A stretch of 64,000 nt of DNA from positions 60,136,220-60,200,219 of the forward strand of contig NC_089235.1 of NCBI RefSeq assembly GCF_963924675.1, given 5' to 3'. Below the pieces are notes generated by a model. It did not search any database. It saw only the letters and a program-made list of their open reading frames with translations, and was not told the origin of the DNA. The position numbers were made by a program, and so were the translations under genes. Every line of letters starts with the position of its first letter. Within the stretch, counting starts at the first letter, position 1. Shown here piece after piece: positions 56,530 to 64,000 of the stretch. The stretch is from Phocoena phocoena (lineage: Eukaryota; Chordata; Mammalia; Artiodactyla; Phocoenidae).

Positions 56530-58215
56530 AATCTTGATGTCTTACATATTCTGTCTCAAAACCCCACAGTTGTGTAGAAGCCTGATTTCTACAAACTTCC
56601 ACCGTTCAATCACAGGCAAATAGTAGAAATTGGGGCTATAAAAAAATGAATTGGAGGGTACTAGTGTGGTATTCAGATGAGCACCGTGCTGGGAACCTTG
56701 GGCTTGCGGGGAAGGAGAGTAAATTGGTCACATGGAGTTGTAGGTTCACAAACTGGCCCCATACACAGAGGGCAAGGAAAGACTGAAGAAAGAGGCCAGT
56801 CCGGATTGGTAGGTGGCAGTCTTAATAAGCAAGGGAACTCACATACAAGGCTTGTCTTGGGTACCACAAGATGAATAGATGTTTGTGCCTGCCCAGCAGA
56901 ATCTTGAAAGTTTATATAGCGGCCTTAACTGGGTTCAGTCACATGTACCGTCCATATGGTTTCAACAACACCTTACTCTCTCAAGGTTACATCCTCGGAA
57001 CAGCTCCCACTGTGGGAACTGCTGGCAGAACAGACATTCCGAGAACAGGGGAGTGGGTGAGGAACCTCAGGTTGCTTGCCCAGGTCTAGCTCCAGTGTCA
57101 ATGGCTCGCACGTCCTCTTGATGCCCTCCTCCAGCATGGATGCAGGTAATCATTCTACCTGCCTCTTGGGTACTGGATCACTTCGCAGACCTCAGACAGA
57201 GAGTGGGTGTTGGGTTTCCAAAGTTAGATGCAATTCATGGCTTCCCATAGCCTCACTTATATGTCGGAGCGGAAGGCCAGGAATGTGGCAGTGGTACCAG
57301 TAAGGACAGCAGAAGAAGTGGGACGAGGCAGGCTTTGGAAAGCCTCTTACAAGAAATAAAAGTCTAGGATTACTTCTGAATGAAATCTGTGCATCTGAGA
57401 AGTTTGAATTTTCTCCTCCCTGGGGCTTCTGCGATCCCTGGCATCTTGAGGACTAACGCTCTCCAAACAAACCAGACATATGCATATTTGATGCTAACTA
57501 CCCATGTAATCAGACTATACAGTTAACATTGTTTTCTCTCAAGAAAAATTAAGAATGGCCCAATGACACTGGAACGCCCCTTGCTCCTTTCACTTAGAAA
57601 CTCTTCAAAAAAAGGTGCCTGGAGCCTGAGGTCAGGCAAACCCACGTGCATGCTTAGTGAACGCACAGATGTGTGTGGGGTGGAAGGATGGTAGGGAGGG
57701 TCGGGAAGGCTGCAAAGAAACAACAAAGCACCTAAATCATTCCCCAGTTTCTCAAGGCGGGAAGGCTGTGCTTCTGAGCAATTAGAGGCACCCTCTGAAG
57801 TCAGAGCACCGCCAAGCTGGGGAAGAGGGGCTATTTAAAATTCTGCTTCTCTTCCACGAGGAGAAAAGAGACAAACACATCCTTACCCCTTCCCCGGCCT
57901 CACAGAAACATTTATGAAATAATGATTTTTAAATTGTGTGTTTTCAGACTTCCTATATGCCCCTCTTTTAAAAGTTGGTTTACATTGCTGGCAAATTTTT
58001 CCCATAAGTACTTCAACGTCTGATCTTAATTGGTTTTTTTTAAAATTCATCGGAGGGAGTAGGTGTCTAAGGTTACCTGAAAGACTGAGTTGACCAAAGT
58101 GTCAGGAATTTTGTTCCACTTCCTCCCTACACTCTTTGGGCAAATTACTTAGTAGATATTTTCTATAAACACCATTTGGAAGTCTTTCTCCCAATAGTCC
58201 CTCTAGATGTGGCAT
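56530..58215. other. Intergenic, nothing recognised
   Basis: GC is somewhat higher at 56680-57350, with several short overlapping open frames, none convincing. No transposon recognised. Confidence 0.4.
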
Positions 58216-58221
58216 ACTGTC

Positions 58222-58655
58222 TGGCTCTGCCTTCAATCTTGGCTCTACCACTTTTTTTTTGTGGCACGCAGGCCTCTCACTGTTGTGGCCTCTCCCGTTA
58301 TGGAACACAGGCTCTGGACGCACAGGCTCAGCGGCTCACGGACACAGCCGATCCGTGGCATGCGGGATCCTCCCGGACTGGGGCACGAACCCGTGTCCCC
58401 TGCATCGGCAGGCAGACTCTCAACCACTGCGCCACCAGGGAAGCCCCCGGCTCTACCACTTTTAAGCTGTATGCCCTTAAGCCAAGTTATTTAATCCTTT
58501 GTGCCTCAGTTTCTTTACCCATAAAGTTAAAATAATAATAATGTTCTTTACCTTACAGGCTTGCTGTGAAGAGTAAGTTATTTAAACTATGTTAAGTTAC
58601 TTGGAACTGTGCCTGGTACATAGAAAAGTGCTCATTACATATTAGTTATTGTTTG
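58222..58655 (-). repeat. MIR SINE split by a CHR SINE
   Basis: Antisense MIR in two parts, 58222-58255 and 58449-58655: 'ttggctctaccacttttaag', 'gccaagttatttaatccttt', 'gcctcagtttctttacccat', and 'ggaactgtgcctggtacata'. The young SINE inserted at its first third. Confidence 0.8.
58256..58448 (-). mobile_element. CHR SINE, short form
   Basis: Minus-strand copy with T-tail at 58256-58260 and head at the right. It lacks about 7 bases of 'ccatggctc' near 58334 compared with its sisters. Exact 15-bp target duplication GGCTCTACCACTTTT at 58241-58255 and 58449-58463. Confidence 0.95.
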
Positions 58656-58659
58656 GAGC

Positions 58660-59035
58660 ACAGAGAAATGTGTGATTTAATTACATCTTGGTTCACCAGG
58701 GAAGATTTTACCAATGAGTTACCAATAGAATTGTGTCTGGAACGTTAAATCAAAGTATGTCTGACAAAAAAGATGGGGAATTGCCTTCATGGTGGGGTGA
58801 TCTTCAAAGGCGGAGATATGGAGGCTCAATCAGCAGAGCATATTCAGAAAGTAAGAAGAATTTTCAAAGAAAGAAATCATGACTTCCAGTCCCCCAGCCT
58901 TGCCTAACTTCTAACCACTTTTCTCCAACTTTTAACTTAGGAGGATGTGACAGATAATATTTTCCAAAGATGACAATAATACCTACCATCTAACATGCTC
59001 ATCTTACAATGTGATCTTAAAATTTCCCTCGTCAA
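58660..59035. other. Intergenic, nothing recognised
   Basis: Non-coding DNA between the MIR and the LTR-like segment. Confidence 0.35.
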
Positions 59036-59039
59036 GTAT

Positions 59040-59645
59040 CCTCCACCTTGAGAGCTTGAATAGAACTTTGTAATTGCCTCAAGCAATAGGATAGGACAGA
59101 AGTGACCTCCAAGGGTAGATCAAAAATGTCATGCACTCCTGCTGTCTTGGAACACTCAGTCTTGGAAACCAGACACCACGTGGCAAGGAGACCCAAACTA
59201 CTGCATGCCAAGAAGACCACGTGGAGAAGTGATCATATGTAAGTGCCCCAGCCAACAGCTCAGCTGAGGTCTTATCGACAGCCAGCATCAACCTCTAAAG
59301 ATGTAAGTAAAGATGCTGCCAGATGATTCCAGCCTCCATCTATATCCCTCCCAGTCTTTAGGTCTCCCCAACTGAGGTACCAGACATAATGGAGCAGAAA
59401 CAAGCCACCCTGCTTTGACTGGTCCTAATTCCTGACCTACAGAATCTGTGAGCAAAAAGAAAGGTTGTTGCATGTGTATGGCTAAGTCCCTTCGCTGTGC
59501 CCCTGAAATTATCACAACACTGTTAGTCAGCTATTCTCCAATATAAAATAAAAAGTTAAAAAAAAGAAAAAAGAAAAGTTGTCTTATGCCACTAAGTTTT
59601 GGGGTGGTTTGTTACTTAGCAATAGTAGCTAGCACAGGAGATATT
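59040..59645 (+). mobile_element. MaLR/MLT1-like LTR split by an L1 tail
   Basis: Old LTR-like sequence: 'ttatcgacagccagcatcaa', 'gctgccagatgattccagcc', 'catctatatccctcccagtc', 'cctgacctacagaatctgtg', and after the L1 piece 'gccactaagttttggggtgg' with the end 'gttacttagcaatagtagct'. This order is typical of MaLR LTR ends. The left boundary is uncertain. Confidence 0.65.
59469..59567 (+). mobile_element. Very short L1 3' end insertion
   Basis: Only ~99 bp of L1 3'UTR ('catgtgtatggctaagtccc', 'ctgaaattatcacaacactg') with tail. Flanked by AAAAAGAAAGGTTGT (59454-59468) and AAAAAGAAAAGTTGT (59568-59582), a 15-bp duplication with one difference. LTR sequence continues on both sides. Confidence 0.88.
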
Positions 59646-59649
59646 CCTT

Positions 59650-61390
59650 TTTCTCTTACTGTGGGGACAGATGTTGCTTGCCATGACACCATTCATGGTT
59701 AGTTATCACTCCCATTCTAAGGGGTCATCTCTACCCAAGAGCTACAGAAGAAGCAAACAAAGGCAGGCATCATAAGCATCCCTGGAATAAGAGGCTTATC
59801 CAGGTTATAACGTAGGGAAAGGAGGAAGGGATGGGCTATACAGTCAGTCCTTAATGTCCTTCCCTTCGCCTCCTGCTGTTTCACTATCTTCCATTTATAC
59901 TGCTTCTTCTAACATCTTATTATCACAGTTTTAATAATCATCCTGTCAACATGTTATCTTTAAAACAGTGTTTTGAATGCATCCCTTTTGTAGAATGTAC
60001 TTCCACCTAGAAACACACCACCTTGGTGTTCTTCCCAAGGATGCTTAAGAGCCTCACTCAGTGGACAGAAGTGAGAAAAGTGATAGATCGAACTGCCTAT
60101 CATGTGTCCACTGCCACAGAGAACCACAATTAATAGTATGTGCTCACTAATATTTGCTGACCGAGTAGATGGTCAAGACACTGCTCTTTCTGAACTATCT
60201 TTCTGTCCCTTTTCACCCAGGTCTCTAACTGGTCCAGAACACAAGTTCCAGAGGAAAACACAGAGAAGAGAGAAAGGCTGTGGAGAGGTCAAAGGTTGGC
60301 CAAGCCACAGTTTCGAGAACATCCCTACTTGGTGTAAACTGATGCTTCTACAGTGTTCTGAAGAAGACCGAGCAGTTGGGAGCAGGGGTCTGGTTCGGTC
60401 TCAGCTGTCTTCTGGGGGAGCCCTTTGTGTTTCATCACAGCTGGAGCACAGCTGCCAGTAAGAGAGCTGATTTCTTGACAGAGTCTGGACTTGGAAATCC
60501 CTGTATTTCACAGCTGTGCCCACCAGCTGCCTTAGCCAACCCTCTACTTTTGGGGCAAAAGCAGTTCAACTTCTGGTAGAAACTTGCAGACTAAGACAAG
60601 AGCTTGTCTGTTTAGCTCCAGCATACAGACATTCCTTGGAGGATTACTTGAGATGTGTTTGCATAAGGGTCTTGACTCTTAGCCAGACTGAATAACTTGT
60701 GGTAACTCAAGGTATGCCTAATAATCTTGAGACCCTTTGCTCTCTCATCACCACTACAGGCAAGAAAAGGCTCTGATAAGAAATGAACACGGGTTCAGTA
60801 CTATTCCTGTCACTATAAAAACAGCCATAGTCCCTGCCCTCTAAGTACTTAATCTCTTAATAAATTCCTCACGCTGGCTGACAACCTTCTGTGGACACAG
60901 CAGGAAAGGATGGAAGGTTTTAATCTATATCTTTTATGTGTCCATTGAGAAACCATACGAGTTTTATCAATGAAGATGCAATGATCCCTGAGTGGTAGGA
61001 GAAATGGAAATATTGGCAATAACATATTAATGGTGGTATTCTTTCTGAGAGGAGGATGGTACAGCTTGCCTTGATCTGTGTATAAGAAGACCTGGCAATT
61101 CTAATGTGATTGATCGAAGAGTGGAGCGATTAGTCATCCCAATTTGCCCGAGACTATCCCCATATTAGCAGTGAAAGTCCCACACCCTGAGAAATTCCTC
61201 AGCTCCAGCCAAATGCAGACACACTTGGTCGCCCTAGGAATCAGAAGACTCCTCTGGAAAAAATAGGTCCTCTACCAGCCTGTTAATAGAAGAATCTAAA
61301 ATTCCTGCCTGCCCTTTTCTATTAAAAGGCAAACATTCCTAAAGGGCAAGACATTAACATCTGGGTACAGATTACTTTACTGAATCAGCA
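59650..61390. other. Intergenic, no supported gene
   Basis: A 119-codon open frame (60102-60461) has no recognised domain. Otherwise ordinary non-coding DNA. Confidence 0.4.
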
Positions 61391-61394
61391 CTCT

Positions 61395-61545
61395 TTTTTT
61401 AATCAAGTAAACAAATATTTATTGAGCACCTATTACACTCCAAGCACAGGATGGGTTACTAGGGATATGATGATAAATAAGCCACCGTGCCTGACCTTAA
61501 AGAGCTTAATGGGTGAGAAGGACAAATAAATGGGCACCGACAGCA
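61395..61545 (-). repeat. L2 LINE 3' end
   Basis: Antisense L2: 'acaaatatttattgagcacc', 'tattacactccaagcacagg', 'gaccttaaagagcttaatgg'. Confidence 0.65.
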
Positions 61546-61549
61546 GAAC

Positions 61550-62495
61550 ATGACAGTTCCATACTTCTGTTACAGATACAGTAATACTGGGACACACAGG
61601 AGGGCAACTCCCGGCCTTGGGGGACACAGCAGGTGTCTAAATGAGGTGACATCTGAGCCATGAAGGCCACCAGGAATTAGTGAGGTGAAAGGTAAAGGTG
61701 CCCGAGGGATATTCTAAGAGGAAACAGTGGGACAATGGCCTCAAGGGGAAACAGATCTTTGTTTTTCCCACAAATGAATCACAAAGGAATAGGACAAAAG
61801 GAAAGACTGGTTTTCTTGGCCTGTGACAGAACAGGGAAAGAATTACTTCTCAGTTTTATCTGGGATCAGCCTTTTTCATAATTTTTTAAGTTAGAAAAAA
61901 ATGTTAAACATGCTATGAATATGATTCCTTGCTTTTCACAGGGAAAGTCAATTCTAGCCTTGAGAGAGAGAGAGAGAGAAAGCATTTGCCACTCTGCCTT
62001 CAGATTTCTCAGTATTTGCCTTTGTCTTGGTCACAAAGGAACACAAACCCATGTAGCAACTCATCACTGCCACCTTTCCCCATGCTTCTCCACTGACCTC
62101 CTTAGTTTTCGGGACTAATCTCTGAGGTTAGGTCACAAGTTAGTTACGTATTGTTGAATGGATACAGAACACATTTGTGATTTGTTTATCAGCGCTTGGG
62201 CATTTCTTGTGGGTTTTCTTTTTCCACCAGAACTCACAGTATTTTAAAGGTATAATGACACAATAAAAGCAATGCTCAAAATTAGAGCAAATACCTGAAA
62301 TAGAAAATACTAAAAATGAAAACTTTTCTCGATATTTTTATTATTAAAGTAACCCATTTTGGTAAAAAATTCAAATAGTTAAAACATGAATTAAATACTA
62401 AGTTCCTCTTCTCTCTATTCCTCCTGCCCGCAGCCAGAGGTACCTATGGCTAATAGTTCTCTACATATCTTTTCAGATATTTTTTACATATATAC
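61550..62495. other. Intergenic, nothing recognised
   Basis: Includes an (AG)n run at 61962-61979. No supported gene. Confidence 0.4.
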
Positions 62496-62502
62496 AAGGA
62501 AA

Positions 62503-62524
62503 GATGGATGGATGGATGGATAGA
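62503..62524. repeat. (GGAT)n microsatellite
   Basis: Short GGAT tetranucleotide run next to a related GATAGATA stretch that served as SINE target site. Confidence 0.8.
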
Positions 62525-62544
62525 TCGACTGATAGATAATTTTA

Positions 62545-62769
62545 TTCTTATTTATTTATTTATTTATTATTATTTTTTGCGGTATGCGGGGCTCTCACTG
62601 TTGTGGCCTCTCCCGTTGCAGAGCACAGGCTCCGGACGCGCAGGCTCAGCGTCATGGCTCACGGGCCCAGCCGCTCCGTGGCACGTGGGATCTTCCCGGA
62701 CTGGGGCACGAACCCGTGTCTCCTGCATCGGCAGGCGGACTCTCAACCACTGCGCCACCAGGGAAACCC
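62545..62769 (-). mobile_element. CHR SINE, short form
   Basis: Minus-strand copy. Its tail at the left is a (TTTA)n/(TTAT)n repeat, 62545-62578, and its head ends at 62769 with 'accagggaaaccc' (one change from gaagccc). Target duplication GATAGATAATTTTA at 62531-62544 and 62770-62783. Confidence 0.95.
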
Positions 62770-62889
62770 GATAGATAATTTTAAATGCCAATCATATTGA
62801 TTATATTGTTATGTAAGTAACTCTTTTCATTTTTTCAAAATGTTAGCAAATCCCTGACATTTTTTTCTACATTAGATATATTGGGCAGG

Positions 62890-63310
62890 TTTTGCTGCAG
62901 TAATGCTGTATAACAAACAAACAACCTCAAGATCTCAGTGGCTTACAACAAATATTTATTTATTGCTTATGTTACATGAGAGTAGTAGATCGGCTGTGGT
63001 TCTTGGGCTCGGCTTGACTTAGTTGGGTTCATCTGGCTCTGCTCTAATAAGTTCTGTTCAACTAATTTTCTCATTTTGGCACCCAAGCTGATAAAATAGC
63101 CACTATGTGACATTATGCTCATGTGATAGAGAGTTGGAGCTATAGAGTCCCAGCCAAGCTAGGCAATCACATTTTAGAATGTGGGAAATATCATGCCCAT
63201 TTACATCCCATGGGCAAGGTATGTTATCTGACCAAGCATGAAGACAAGGGGGCAAAGAAATATAGCTAGGAAGAGAAGGAACTGAATAATTGCAAAGAAA
63301 CAATGCCATT
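62890..63310 (+). repeat. Old interspersed repeat, unnamed
   Basis: 'gctgtataacaaacaaacaa', 'ctcagtggcttacaacaaat', then 'cggctcttgggctcgg'-like and 'ggcaaggtatgttatctgac' blocks. This looks like a widespread old mammalian repeat of the type also suspected at 41235-41620. Confidence 0.4.
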
Positions 63311-63389
63311 TACCACTTTGTACCTATCCCATTCTTCTGAATGCCTGCAGAGTATTCTATGAGAAATATATAGATCGTAACCTTTATTT

Positions 63390-63591
63390 ATTTATTTTTT
63401 GCGGTACGCGGGCCTCTCACTGTTGTGGCCTCTCCCGTTGCGGAGCACAGGCTCCGGACGTGCAGGCTCAGCGGCCATGGCTCACGGGCCTAGCCGCTCC
63501 GTGGCATGTGGAACCTTCCCGGACCGGGGCACGAACCCATGTCCCCTGCATCTGCAGGCAGACTCTCAACCACTGCGCCACCAGGGAAGCC
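63390..63591 (-). mobile_element. CHR SINE, short form
   Basis: Minus-strand complete copy with a (TTTA) tail at the left. Target duplication CGTAACCTTTATTT at 63376-63389 and 63592-63605. It lies about 620 bp from the previous copy in the same orientation. Confidence 0.95.
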
Positions 63592-63605
63592 CGTAACCTT
63601 TATTT

Positions 63606-64000
63606 TTAATTTTTAAATTATTTTGCAATCAGTGTATTACAAAATCCTGCATATCCTTTAAGTACGTATCCTTAAATACTTGTGGAAACATCTGTAGATG
63701 TTGAATTACTGGGACAAATGGTATATGCATTTAATTTGGGGGCGGATACTTCTAAATTGCCCTCCAAATTACGGTATCAACCTATACTTTCCAAGGTGAA
63801 TGAGGTTACATGTTTCCACAATTCTTCCCCAAACTCTTTGTATTATCAAATTTTAATTCAAAAGGTAAAACACTGGTGTTTTAAGTTGTATTTCTTTCAT
63901 TAGTGATGCAGTATTTTAAGTGTCCTAAATTTGGAGATAATTCGACCACAGCTGCAGACTTCAGATTAGCCTAGCTCCCTTGGAAAATACCTTAATTATA
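63606..64000. other. Intergenic, nothing recognised
   Basis: AT-rich end of the window. The 73-codon frame at 63682-63903 has no recognised product. Confidence 0.4.

Noticed and set aside
56297..56602. 101-codon open frame on the minus strand
   Set aside because: Antisense translation of a CHR SINE.
62503..62580. CRISPR-like or satellite array
   Set aside because: Only simple GGAT and TTTA tetranucleotide repeats belonging to a microsatellite and a SINE tail; no spacers.

Overview
The window is nuclear DNA of a mammal, most likely a cetacean. The main evidence is at least 13 copies of a tRNA-derived SINE of the CHR type (head GGGCTTCCCTGGTGGCGCAG, internal GGTTCG B-box), in a ~200 bp form and a ~330-370 bp form. 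In established knowledge CHR SINEs belong to cetaceans, hippopotamuses and ruminants, and the short form dominates in whales and dolphins. The species cannot be fixed from the sequence. I found no intact protein-coding gene, no RNA gene outside SINEs, and nothing bacterial or viral. Most open frames lie inside L1 or SINE copies.

Layout. Positions 10-5715 hold a nearly full-length but dead L1 on the minus strand, bounded by a 9-bp repeat. From 5.7 to 34 kb there is intergenic DNA with old MIR and L2 copies, three hAT DNA-transposon fossils (23.4-23.9 and 28.0 kb), a 5'-truncated L1 tail (12.4-13.0 kb), three CHR SINEs and an exact 71-bp tandem duplication at 17.85 kb. From 34.05 to 39.41 kb an older plus-strand L1 carries two later insertions: a GC-rich processed pseudogene with its own poly(A) tail (about 36403-38124) and a CHR SINE (38305-38509). 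A minus-strand L1 fragment follows tail-to-tail (39.58-40.97 kb).

From 42 to 64 kb there are more L1 3' ends, including one with a twin-priming inversion (48896-49395), eight CHR SINEs after 48 kb or just after 42.7 kb plus one inside L1, and two MaLR/MLT1-like LTRs (53.84-54.23 and about 59.04-59.65 kb). The second LTR is split by a ~99-bp L1 tail.

The genes do not work together in any pathway. The region is a stack of retrotransposition events, and many insertions can be ordered in time by nesting and by matching target-site duplications. Two short stretches (about 10945-11185 and 55413-55504, plus strand) have splice-site-like edges and sensible-looking open frames; they are reported as weak exon candidates only. 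I did not find a new biological system. The most informative items are the nested locus at 34-39.4 kb, the inverted L1, a SINE with apparent 3' transduction at 53.1 kb, and a pair of hAT fossils at TCTAG sites.
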